Shown here: positions 55,304 to 63,910 of the stretch, piece by piece
Layout of the letters: each line of letters opens with the position of its first letter
How positions within the stretch are numbered: the first letter of the stretch is position 1
Notes under the pieces: generated by a model
The model's database searches: none
What the model was told of the DNA's origin: nothing
What the model saw: only the letters and a program-made list of their open reading frames with translations
Assembly (NCBI GenBank): GCA_028691965.1
Contig: JAQUYE010000001.1
Span: forward strand, 56,563-120,562
Length of the DNA stretch: 64,000 bases
Reading direction: 5' to 3'
Source: Paludibacter sp.
GTDB taxonomy: Bacteria; Bacteroidota; Bacteroidia; Bacteroidales; Paludibacteraceae
Program-made: the position numbers and the translations under genes

Positions 55304-56755
55304 ATGTTAAAACAAACCTTAGAACAAAAACTTCAACAGAAACTCTCACCTGCGCAAATACAGGTGATTAAGATGCTCGAGGTACCTACCCTTGAGCTTG
55401 AAGAACGTATTCGTCAGGAATTGGAAGAAAATCCGGCATTGGAGGAAGGCCCTGAATTAAAGGATGAGGAGTCGTTTCAGGAAGACGAGTTAAACGACGA
55501 TGGGGGCAATAATGATGATATGGAGCTGGATGAATATATGATGGACGATGATATACCGGATTATCGCCTTAAAACTAATAATGTATCTAAGGACGACAAG
55601 CGGGAAGATATTCCATTTTCGATAGGGAAGACCTTTCATGAACATCTGATTGAACAACTCGGATTGCAAAATATCTCTGAACATAAACGATTAATTTCTG
55701 AATATGTAATAGGAAATATTGACGATGAAGGTTATTTGCGACGTGAAGTAGAGTCGATGGTTGATGATATAGTTTTTCAGGCAGGAATCCACACTGATGA
55801 AAAGGAGATTGAAGATATCATCGCAATGGTTCAGGAGTTTGATCCAGCCGGCGTTGGTGCTTCGTCACTTCAGGAGTGCCTCGCATTACAACTGGAACGT
55901 AAAACTTATCGTAAGGAGGTAGATGTTGCCCTGAAGATAATCCAACAATACTTTGATGAGTTTTCTAAAAAACATTATGATAAGATAATTAAATACTTAG
56001 ATATTACAGAAGATGACTTACGGGATGCTATAACTGAGATTTCACATTTAAATCCTAAACCGGGAAATGCCTGGGGAGGAAACCTGCTGGAAAAATCAAT
56101 GTCGATTGTAATTCCTGATTTCATTCTGGAAAACGACGAAGGAAGTTTGCGGGTACATTTAAACGATAGTAATGTTCCTGAACTTAGAGTAAGTACTGCC
56201 TACAATACTCTTTTTCAAACCTATAATGACCAGAAGGATGAAAAAAATACAGCATTAAAGGATGCAGTAGTTTTTGCAAAACAAAAAATTGATTCTGCCC
56301 GATGGTTTATTGATGCCATAAAACAGCGCCATCAAACTTTGCTTACTACTATGCAGGCCATTATTCATTTTCAAAAAGAATTCTTTATTGAGGGTGATGA
56401 TGTGTATTTGAAACCGATGATATTAAAAGACATTGCTGATATTACCGGTTTTGATATATCGACCATTTCGCGTGTTAGTAACAGTAAATACATTCAAACT
56501 GAGTTTGGCGTGTATCCATTGAAGTATTTCTTTTCCGAGTCGATGACTAACGACTCCGGTGAAGAAGTTTCAACAAGAGAGATAAAGAAGATATTACAGG
56601 AATGTGTGGAAAATGAGGATAAACGCAAACCATTAAATGATGATGCGTTGGCCGAGGTCCTTAAAATAAAGGGGTATCCAATTGCACGACGCACAGTGGC
56701 CAAGTATCGTGAGCAATTAAACATACCCGTTGCGAGGCTGCGTAAGGAACTATAA
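55304..56755 (+). CDS. rpoN: RNA polymerase sigma-54 factor
   Basis: 483 residues. Region I is Gln/Leu-rich (LEQKLQQKLSPAQIQVIKML), the interaction site for activator ATPases. An acidic region II follows (about 48-95). The core-binding region and the DNA-binding part end in the RpoN box ARRTVAKYRE near the C-terminus. It directs transcription from -24/-12 promoters with enhancer-binding activators, none of which is encoded in this window. Confidence 0.96.
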   Translation: MLKQTLEQKLQQKLSPAQIQVIKMLEVPTLELEERIRQELEENPALEEGPELKDEESFQEDELNDDGGNNDDMELDEYMMDDDIPDYRLKTNNVSKDDKREDIPFSIGKTFHEHLIEQLGLQNISEHKRLISEYVIGNIDDEGYLRREVESMVDDIVFQAGIHTDEKEIEDIIAMVQEFDPAGVGASSLQECLALQLERKTYRKEVDVALKIIQQYFDEFSKKHYDKIIKYLDITEDDLRDAITEISHLNPKPGNAWGGNLLEKSMSIVIPDFILENDEGSLRVHLNDSNVPELRVSTAYNTLFQTYNDQKDEKNTALKDAVVFAKQKIDSARWFIDAIKQRHQTLLTTMQAIIHFQKEFFIEGDDVYLKPMILKDIADITGFDISTISRVSNSKYIQTEFGVYPLKYFFSESMTNDSGEEVSTREIKKILQECVENEDKRKPLNDDALAEVLKIKGYPIARRTVAKYREQLNIPVARLRKEL

Positions 56756-56768
56756 AAAAAAGAGAAGT

Positions 56769-57389
56769 ATGCTCAAATTTCACAAAGTAGTTTCGTTTGT
56801 TTTACAACCCTTACTGATGCCCTCGATAGGAGTTATCCTGTTGGTATTAAGCCCGCTGGGTATGTATTTCACTGTAACCTGGAAATGGTTTGCAGTAATC
56901 GGGACTTTTTTATTTACTGCCCTATTACCTGCAACTCCAATTTTAATGATGCTGCGTAATGGTCAGATTAAAGATTTGTATATATCAAAAAGAGAACAAC
57001 GCACAATGCCTTATTTGTTCTCATTGGTAGCCTATATTTTCTGGACACTCTTTATGTGGAGGATATTAAAAATGCCGCTTTTCCTGGTTCTGATGGGAGT
57101 GGGTTCTACTTTATCCATTATTGCAATAACACTAATTAACTCCAGGTGGAAGATAAGTGCCCACTTATCTGGTATTGGTGGGTTAAGTGGCGGTGTCTTC
57201 GGTTACTCTTACATAATGGGGATTAATCCATTGGGATTACTTATTTTGTTACTATCATTGTCGGCGCTGACAGCTTTAGCGCGTATTGAACTAAAGGCAC
57301 ACACACCGGGTCAAACCCTGGCTGGATTTTCGGTCGGATTTCTTCTGGTGTTCCTGCCTCCTGTATTGATGCTTATACTGAGTAAATAA
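56769..57389 (+). CDS. PAP2-like integral membrane protein
   Basis: 206 residues from ATG 56769, with about five to six membrane helices. It has partial phosphatidic acid phosphatase (PAP2) motifs: ISKREQRTMPY (K...R..P), ISAHLSGIGG (SxH..G in place of PSGH) and ARIELKAHTPGQTLAG (R.....H...Q). The final Asp of the usual SRxxxxxHxxxD is replaced by Gln, so full catalytic competence is uncertain. Undecaprenyl- or lipid-phosphate phosphatase activity is possible. It lies 13 bp after rpoN and 22 bp before prfB. Confidence 0.6.
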   Translation: MLKFHKVVSFVLQPLLMPSIGVILLVLSPLGMYFTVTWKWFAVIGTFLFTALLPATPILMMLRNGQIKDLYISKREQRTMPYLFSLVAYIFWTLFMWRILKMPLFLVLMGVGSTLSIIAITLINSRWKISAHLSGIGGLSGGVFGYSYIMGINPLGLLILLLSLSALTALARIELKAHTPGQTLAGFSVGFLLVFLPPVLMLILSK

Positions 57390-57411
57390 CTATATAATAA
57401 AACAATAAAAA

Positions 57412-58519
57412 ATGATTACAGCAGACCAACTTAAAGATGTGTTGGAGCGCGAGGATGCGCTAAGGAGGTATCTTTGACGTCGATACTAAATTAATACAAA
57501 TAGAAGAAGAAGAAATCAGAACTCAGGCTCCCGGTTTTTGGGATGATGCCAAAGCTGCTGAAGTTCAGATGAAGAAGGTGAAAGACTTACGCAAGTGGGT
57601 TGAAAGTTACAACGAAGTAAAAGCCGCAGCTGATGAACTTCAACTGGCTTATGATTTTTATCGCGAAGAAGCTGTCACAGAAGAAGAAGTAGATACAGCT
57701 TACCAGCATACACTCGAACTTATCGAAACGCTGGAAATGAAGAATATGCTTTCCAAAGAGGAAGATAAGCTGGGTGCAGTTGTTAAGATTGTTGCCGGAG
57801 CCGGAGGCACTGAAGCTCAGGATTGGGCAGATATGCTTTTTCGGATGTATCAGCGCTGGGCAGAGCGACAAGGCTATAAATGTGAGATCACTAACTATCA
57901 GGAAGGTGATGAGGCCGGAATTAAAACAGTGACTTTGCAAATAGAGGGAGAAATGGCCTACGGGTATCTAAAATCAGAAAATGGCGTACACCGTCTTGTG
58001 AGGGTTTCACCATTTAATGCTCAGGGTAAACGTATGACTTCCTTTAGTTCGGTCTTCGTAGTTCCTTTGGTTGATGATACAATTGAAATTGAAATTAATC
58101 AGGGGAATCTGAGTTGGGATACTTTTCGCTCCGGAGGTGCAGGAGGACAGAATGTAAATAAGGTTGAGACGGGTGTCCGACTCTACTATAAGTTCATTAA
58201 TCCGGTTACCGGAGAGAAAGACGAGATCATTATCGAAAACACGGAAAGTCGTTCTCAGTTTGGAAATAAAGACAATGCCCTTCGCCTGCTCAAATCTCAG
58301 TTATATGAACTGGAACTTGAGAAGCGTCGTGCGGCATCGGCTCAGGTAGAAGCAGGGAAAAGAAAAATTGAATGGGGGTCTCAGATTCGAAGTTATGTTT
58401 TCGACGACCGCCGTGTAAAAGATCATCGCACCAATTACCAGACATCTAACGTTAACGCTGTGATGGACGGAGATATTGATGCTTTTATTAAGGCTTACCT
58501 TATGGAATTTGAAGCTTAG
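57412..58519 (+). CDS. prfB: Peptide chain release factor 2, with programmed +1 frameshift
   Basis: Two frames form one protein. ATG 57412 opens 21 codons that end CTT (57472-57474), followed by in-frame TGA (57475-57477). A +1 slip continues at GAC 57476 for 347 codons to the TAG ending at 58519, giving 368 residues, the normal RF2 length. The slip site AGGAGG (57463-57468), TAT, CTT TGA C is nearly identical to that of E. coli prfB. Protein motifs: RVSPFNAQGKRMTSF (SPF tripeptide recognising UGA/UAA) and RSGGAGGQNVNKVETGVR (GGQ, peptidyl release). When RF2 is scarce the ribosome slips and more RF2 is made. The stop overlaps the convergent rluA-family stop by 4 bp. Confidence 0.95.
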
Positions 58520-59418
58520 TGAAATAAACTAAGGAATTTGCGTGGAACCGGAGTTTCAAAACGTATGATCTTCTCTGTGATGGGATGATAGAATTCCAAA
58601 ATACGGGCATGAAGCGCTACTCGTCCTAACGGGCTGGTTGCGCTTCCGTATTTTTTGTCTCCTGTAATCGGGTGACCGATACTTTGCATATGAACCCGAA
58701 TCTGGTTTTTGCGCCCGGTTTCAAGGTTTAGTTCAAGGAGTGAATAGCTTTCGTTATGTTTAATCCGTTTGTAGTGTGTTGTTGCTTGTTGGCCCCCGTT
58801 GTCTGTATCGCTGGAATGTATTTTCAGGGATTTCTCGTTTTCTGTCAACCAACTCGTTATTGTATCATGTTCCTTTTCGACCACACCATCTACAACGGCT
58901 ATATAGGATCGCCCTGTAATTGCCGTGTGCCAATTTTGTTGCAGTAAATGTTGAACCTCCCGACTTTTAGCAAACATCAAAATGCCTGAAGTTTCTCTGT
59001 CTAAACGATGAACAACGTATATACGATTGCGCTTATTGCTTTTCTGAACATAGTTTTTCAGAATGGAAAAGGCTGTTGTTTCATCTTTAGCACCGGTTAT
59101 CACTGTAAGTAAGCCCTCTTTCTTTTCGACCACTACAATGGCTTCATCTTCATACAGTATTTTTAGTTTGGGGTGAGTAAGTTCGATGTTACCTCTTGAA
59201 CTACTGATTTCAACTACATCACCTGTGTTAAGTGCGGTTGAATATAGGGTAACCACCGCACCGTTTACCTGAACCTGGCGGTGTGATAGCAGGGTTTTTA
59301 CCGCGTTACGTTTCATCCCTCCCATTTTGTCCAGTAAAAAAGTCATCAGTTCGGCTGGTTCCTTAACTGTGATTCGGGTACTACCTCCGACATCCTGAGT
59401 CTTACGTTTGAATGGCAT
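58516..59418 (-). CDS. RluA-family rRNA/tRNA pseudouridine synthase
   Basis: 300 residues. An N-terminal S4 RNA-binding domain (MKRNAVKTLLSHRQVQVNGAVV, about 34-60) precedes the catalytic domain with VVHRLDRETSGILMFAKS, whose Asp in HRLD is the nucleophile, and LETGRKNQIRVHMQSIGHPI. It isomerises specific uridines in rRNA or tRNA; which site (RluC- or RluD-like) cannot be told. It follows pepC by 3 bp in the pepD-pepC-rluA operon. Confidence 0.9.
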   Translation of the reverse strand: MPFKRKTQDVGGSTRITVKEPAELMTFLLDKMGGMKRNAVKTLLSHRQVQVNGAVVTLYSTALNTGDVVEISSSRGNIELTHPKLKILYEDEAIVVVEKKEGLLTVITGAKDETTAFSILKNYVQKSNKRNRIYVVHRLDRETSGILMFAKSREVQHLLQQNWHTAITGRSYIAVVDGVVEKEHDTITSWLTENEKSLKIHSSDTDNGGQQATTHYKRIKHNESYSLLELNLETGRKNQIRVHMQSIGHPITGDKKYGSATSPLGRVALHARILEFYHPITEKIIRFETPVPRKFLSLFH

Positions 59419-59421
59419 AGT

Positions 59422-60615
59422 TTATAATTTCAGCTTTTTAAGTATATGTTTTGGAATAGCTTCACGATGTACAATAATATTAATGGTCTTGTGCATAACA
59501 AAAGATTCGCTTGCATACCAATGTCCTTTATATTTAGATTGAGTACCCCATGAGTTTTTTACACAGTAATATTTAGTGCCATTTTGATCAGTAGCTGTCC
59601 CGTAGATTAACATTCCGTGATCATCGGTAGTCTGATAATTATCAAATCCCTGTTGACGTAACTCTTGATTAACTATAATTTCGGGCCGTGGGCCTTCAGC
59701 TTTGTAAATTTTTTCTTCAATTTCCTGCTGAGTGAGTCCGAGCCATTTAGCCTGATCGGTTCCCGGCAAGTCTTGCAGATTAATAATCGGATTTAAAGCT
59801 ACCCCTTTTCTGCTGAACCCTTTTTCACTCACATCCGATGCCCATGCAATTGTGTATCCGTTTGAAATAGCATAATCAAAAATCTGGGCAAACTCATCCA
59901 GAGGAATATTCCATGATTCACCCCAGCGCCAGTTGTCGGGGATCTCTAACGCAAACTTTTCATAGAAAGGGTGGTGAGTAAACGAAGTAATTGAAATGTA
60001 GTCGTCCATGTTTAATCCGGTCGACTTCAAATACGTAGCAGGAGTGTATTGTTTACCTTCGAAGCTAAACTCAGATGGTAAATCACCGAGGTATGCTTCA
60101 GTAATACCCTGAAAGGCCTTCTTCCAGGCAGTTGATAATTTTCTGTTTGGATTCTTAATAATGACATTCAGAAAGGCACGGGTGGATTGCTCCAGTTCAC
60201 TATGGTTGTGCCGTTGTTCTCCATAGTTTAGCCCTGGTTTAACTTCTTCCGGTACAATGCCGTAATGTTTTAGGACATACATAACATCATGGAAAGACCC
60301 ACCCTGAGCGTAATTAATCATCCCGTTTGTTCGTACAAATTTATCAGCTTTATCATTATAGGAGTGGTGCACCACAAACATTTCAGATAAATCTGTTTCC
60401 GGTTTTCCCATTCTCAACATTTCAGCTTCGAAAAAGGCAAGGCCTGAGAAGCTCCAGCAAGTACCCGTGTTAGCCTGGTTTTTGACCGATGTAATTTTGA
60501 TTTCTTTAGTTGTCGTAAACTGAAAGCTATCAACAACTGCAGAGTCGACCGGTGATACGGCAACTGATACAGCCGCACTTAATGTAAGCGCGGCTGTTAG
60601 TAGAATTTGTTTCAT
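59422..60615 (-). CDS. pepC: C1-family aminopeptidase (bleomycin hydrolase type), exported
   Basis: 397 residues. Papain-fold catalytic residues are in place: Cys in NQANTGTCWSFSGLAF, His in TTDDHGMLIYGTA and Asn in YCVKNSWGTQ. The family usually works in the cytoplasm as a hexameric aminopeptidase, but here a signal peptide (MKQILLTAALTLSAAVSVAVS) precedes the mature part. The protein is therefore probably periplasmic or secreted. It is 2 bp from pepD upstream, and the two would release and trim peptides. Confidence 0.88.
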   Translation of the reverse strand: MKQILLTAALTLSAAVSVAVSPVDSAVVDSFQFTTTKEIKITSVKNQANTGTCWSFSGLAFFEAEMLRMGKPETDLSEMFVVHHSYNDKADKFVRTNGMINYAQGGSFHDVMYVLKHYGIVPEEVKPGLNYGEQRHNHSELEQSTRAFLNVIIKNPNRKLSTAWKKAFQGITEAYLGDLPSEFSFEGKQYTPATYLKSTGLNMDDYISITSFTHHPFYEKFALEIPDNWRWGESWNIPLDEFAQIFDYAISNGYTIAWASDVSEKGFSRKGVALNPIINLQDLPGTDQAKWLGLTQQEIEEKIYKAEGPRPEIIVNQELRQQGFDNYQTTDDHGMLIYGTATDQNGTKYYCVKNSWGTQSKYKGHWYASESFVMHKTINIIVHREAIPKHILKKLKL

Positions 60616-60616
60616 A

Positions 60617-62074
60617 TTACTTTAAAGGTATGTTGGCAAGCGTTTTTACCAGGTAATCCCAAAACTTTTCAACAGTTTCAATATTCACCTTCTCATCAGG
60701 TGAATGAGGATAGCGAATAGTTGGACCGAACGAAATCATATCCATATTCGGGTAATTCATTCCAAGTATACCACATTCTAACCCCGCATGAATGATCATT
60801 ACTTTGGGCGTTTTGCCATAGTTATCTTCATATACCTTCGACATTTCTTTCAGAATCGGAGATTGCAGGTTCGGCTTCCATCCCGGGTATGCGCCACTGA
60901 ATTCAACTTTTGCCCCTGCCAGTGAAAAGACGCTGTTTACCATTGAAGCTAACTCTTCCTTTCTTGACTCCACAGAGCTGCGAATAAGACATTTACATTC
61001 GATGCTTGTGCCGTTAGAATGGACAATCGCAAGGTTGTTGGATGTTTCTATCACAGATGGCAGTTCCGGAATCACGCGGAATACTCCATTAGGACAGGCG
61101 GTAACTCCGTTGATAAGATCATCTTGTACTTCTTCGGGGATAAGTCCTGTAGGAAGTTGAGTTACTTCGGCCGAGAGTGAAATAGCATTTTCTACTCCTG
61201 CATATTCTTCTGTGAACAATGCTGAATAGTCATCCAGTAAGTCCATTATATCCTGTACCCCATCTTTCGGTACAGTTATAATTGCAAATGCTTCCCGGGG
61301 TATTGCGTTACGTAAACTTCCACCCTCAATTGAAGCAAGTCGGGCTTCATATTCAGCTACAGCCTCTTTTAGAAAACGGAACATCAATTTATTGGCGTTT
61401 GCACGTTGAAGATGAATGTCAACACCTGAGTGACCTCCTTTAAGACCTTTCAGAACAATTTTCAAAGCAACATCACCTTCCGGGACCGGCACTTCATTAT
61501 ATGCAAACGAAACATTCGCATCAATTCCTCCGGCACACCCTACATAGAGTTCACCTTCGTCTTCTGAGTCCATATTGATCAGTATGTTACCTTTAAGAAA
61601 ATCGGGTTGGAGTCCGAATGCTCCGTGCATACCGGTTTCTTCATCCACCGTAATAAACATTTCTATGGCCGGATGTTGTATGTCGGTTGATTCGAGGACT
61701 GCCATTGCTGCTGCTACTCCAATGCCATTATCAGCTCCTAATGTTGTGTCGTGTGCAGTTACCCAGTCTCCATCCACGTAAGCGTCAATTGGGTCAGTTT
61801 CAAAATTATGTGCAACCCCGGAGTTTTTCTGTGGTACCATATCCATGTGTGCCTGAAGAATTACTGCTTTCCGGTTTTCCATCCCGGGGGTAGCTGGTTT
61901 ACGTACCAAAACATTGCCTGCCTTGTCACGAAGTGTTTCTAGTCCCAGGGATTTGCCAAAATCAGCCAGGAAGGTACCAACCGGTTCAATTTTGCCTGAA
62001 GGCCGTGGAATCTGTGTTAAACTGTAAAAATGCTTCCAAAGTAGTTGAGGTGAAAGATTTCTAATATCGTTCAT
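60617..62074 (-). CDS. pepD: Aminoacyl-histidine dipeptidase (PepD)
   Basis: 485 residues, M20 family. Metal ligands and catalytic residues lie in AHMDMVPQK, HDTTLGADNGIGVAAAM, TVDEETGMHGAFGL, NMDSEDEGELYVG and MIIHAGLECGIL. No signal peptide. It cleaves a range of dipeptides, including carnosine, in the cytoplasm and uses two zinc ions. It leads the pepD-pepC-rluA operon, divergent from the CoA-transferase gene. Confidence 0.95.
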   Translation of the reverse strand: MNDIRNLSPQLLWKHFYSLTQIPRPSGKIEPVGTFLADFGKSLGLETLRDKAGNVLVRKPATPGMENRKAVILQAHMDMVPQKNSGVAHNFETDPIDAYVDGDWVTAHDTTLGADNGIGVAAAMAVLESTDIQHPAIEMFITVDEETGMHGAFGLQPDFLKGNILINMDSEDEGELYVGCAGGIDANVSFAYNEVPVPEGDVALKIVLKGLKGGHSGVDIHLQRANANKLMFRFLKEAVAEYEARLASIEGGSLRNAIPREAFAIITVPKDGVQDIMDLLDDYSALFTEEYAGVENAISLSAEVTQLPTGLIPEEVQDDLINGVTACPNGVFRVIPELPSVIETSNNLAIVHSNGTSIECKCLIRSSVESRKEELASMVNSVFSLAGAKVEFSGAYPGWKPNLQSPILKEMSKVYEDNYGKTPKVMIIHAGLECGILGMNYPNMDMISFGPTIRYPHSPDEKVNIETVEKFWDYLVKTLANIPLK

Positions 62075-62156
62075 AACTGTAAAGTTTTATGTTTGAATGC
62101 AAATATCATCATTTTTCTGCAGATTAAAGAACCTTTACCTGAAAAGAATCCCTAAT

Positions 62157-62219
62157 CAAGGTTAATAAAGAAATAATTCATTAATTACAAGGTTAATTCA
62201 AAAAATAGTGGTACTTTTG
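62157..62219 (+). promoter_or_regulatory. CoA-transferase promoter with two upstream direct repeats
   Basis: TACTTTTG at 62212-62219 fits the -7 motif; no good -33 is seen. CAAGGTTAAT occurs twice on the plus strand, at 62157-62166 and 62188-62197, 31 bp apart (three helical turns), just upstream of or overlapping the -33 position. A weak core with two in-phase repeats is typical of an activator-dependent promoter. The rest of the 229-bp gap shows nothing else clear. Confidence 0.45.
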
Positions 62220-62303
62220 ACGGAAACTTTTAAGTACTAATCCCGCAGGTTTAATGTGTTGATATATAGATTTATACATTCCTGCAATTTAATATATTTA
62301 TCT

Positions 62304-63800
62304 ATGTCCAGGTATAAATTTGTTACAGCTGACGAGGCTGCTATGCTGGTAAATAATGGTGATGCAGTTGGATTTAGCGGATTTACGCCTGCAGGTTCGC
62401 CGAAAGCAGTCCCTACTGCTATTGCAAAACGTGCAGAAGCGATTCATGCGGTTGGTAAAGAGTTTAAAATCGGAGTCTATACAGGTGCATCTACCGGTGA
62501 TTCGCTGGATGGTGCCCTGGCACGTGCTAATGCAGTTATGTTTCGTACACCCTATCAATCAAATCGTGATTTAAGAGATGCATTAAATACAGATCACGCT
62601 CCATATTTTGATATGCATTTATCATCGATTGCACCGCATTTGCGTTTTGGTTTTATGCCCAAGCCGAGAATTGCTGTAATTGAAGCATGTGATTTGAGTG
62701 AAGATGGAGAAATTGTATTGACAACTGGTGTAGGTATTTCTCCTACGATTGCACACCTTGCCGACATTATTATTATAGAGCTGAATCGTAAGCATCCCAA
62801 AGAGCTCCGTGGAATACATGATATTTTTGAGCCACAGGATCCCCCTTATCGTTTACCCCTAACATTAATGCATCCTGCTGAAAGAATGGGTGATCCTGTT
62901 CTGAAAGTAGATCCTTCAAAGATTGCTTGTGTGGTGGAGACCTATCTGGACGATGAAGTTGGGGGATTTGCACCTACCGACGAAGTAACAGATAAAATTG
63001 GTAATAATGTTGCCAATTTCCTGGCTGGTGAATTAAAGGCAGGAAGAATCCCTAAAGAGTTTTTACCAATCCAATCGGGTGTTGGTAATATTGCGAATGC
63101 AGTAATGGCTTCACTGGGAACTAATCCCGATATTCCAAATTTTCAAATGTATACCGAAGTAATACAGGATTCAGTAATTGAATTGATACGTCAGGGTAAA
63201 GTTACATTCGCCAGCGGATGTTCCCTTACAATTACAACTCCGGTATTACAGTCTATCTATGAAAATCTTGATTTCTTTAAAAATAAATTAGTGCTTCGTC
63301 CTCAGGAAATGTCGAATAGCCCTGAATTGGCACGGCGATTGGGACTTATTACTATTAATACAGCATTAGAAGCTGATATTTTTGGTAATGTAAATAGTAC
63401 TCACGTTATGGGTGCCAAAATGATGAATGGAATTGGTGGGTCTGCTGACTTTACGCGCAGCGCTTATATTTCCATCTTTACTACACCCTCAACCGCAAAA
63501 GGTGGAAAAATTTCTGCAATTGTACCTATGGTATCGCACGTCGACCAGAATGAGCATTCGGTAAATGTGTTAATTACTGAGCATGGCGTTGCTGATTTAC
63601 GTGGGAAATGTCCAATTGATAGAGCTGAATCTATAATAGAAAATTGTGTTGATCCGTCCTATCGTCAGTTATTGCGTGATTATTTAGCACTATCCGGGCC
63701 ATCCCATACTCCTCAAACCTTGCGTGCTTGTTTTGGAATGCATCTTACTTTTCAACAGACGGGCAATATGCAGGATACTAAGTGGGAAGATTTTAAATAA
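62304..63800 (+). CDS. Acetyl-CoA hydrolase/succinate CoA-transferase
   Basis: 498 residues from ATG 62304 (MSRYKFVTADEAAMLV); 16 codons upstream would not fit the family. Class I CoA-transferase features: VGFSGFTPAGSPKAVP, QSGVGNIANAVMASLG, the catalytic Glu in FQMYTEVIQDSVIEL and MNGIGGSADFTRSAY. Close relatives are acetyl-CoA:succinate CoA-transferases of Bacteroidales fermentation, linking succinate/propionate and acetate formation. Choice between hydrolase and transferase is not clear from sequence, but transferase is more likely. Confidence 0.9.
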   Translation: MSRYKFVTADEAAMLVNNGDAVGFSGFTPAGSPKAVPTAIAKRAEAIHAVGKEFKIGVYTGASTGDSLDGALARANAVMFRTPYQSNRDLRDALNTDHAPYFDMHLSSIAPHLRFGFMPKPRIAVIEACDLSEDGEIVLTTGVGISPTIAHLADIIIIELNRKHPKELRGIHDIFEPQDPPYRLPLTLMHPAERMGDPVLKVDPSKIACVVETYLDDEVGGFAPTDEVTDKIGNNVANFLAGELKAGRIPKEFLPIQSGVGNIANAVMASLGTNPDIPNFQMYTEVIQDSVIELIRQGKVTFASGCSLTITTPVLQSIYENLDFFKNKLVLRPQEMSNSPELARRLGLITINTALEADIFGNVNSTHVMGAKMMNGIGGSADFTRSAYISIFTTPSTAKGGKISAIVPMVSHVDQNEHSVNVLITEHGVADLRGKCPIDRAESIIENCVDPSYRQLLRDYLALSGPSHTPQTLRACFGMHLTFQQTGNMQDTKWEDFK

Positions 63801-63878
63801 TTCTTTAAAAAATCAGGCTTTGATTATCAGTGCTTTGAGAAATTATTATGTTTTAAAGCATAATTTTTCCACGAAACA

Positions 63879-63910
63879 GTTGCGGGATAAAAAAAAAGTC
63901 TCTACTTTTG
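63879..63910 (+). promoter_or_regulatory. Promoter for a gene continuing beyond the right edge
   Basis: GTTG (63879-63882), 20 nt, TACTTTTG (63903-63910), a good consensus match. Shortly after is an imperfect hairpin (CACCCGCTT with AAGCGGTG, 63911-63940). An ATG at 63944 opens 19 codons (MKQAKATKFFLQLNLQETK) to the window end, possibly the start of the next protein. Nothing else is visible in 63801-64000. Confidence 0.5.

Noticed and set aside
57412..57480. Apparent frameshift or pseudogene at the start of prfB
   Set aside because: The TGA sits in the conserved RF2 autoregulation site, so the break is programmed and the gene is intact.
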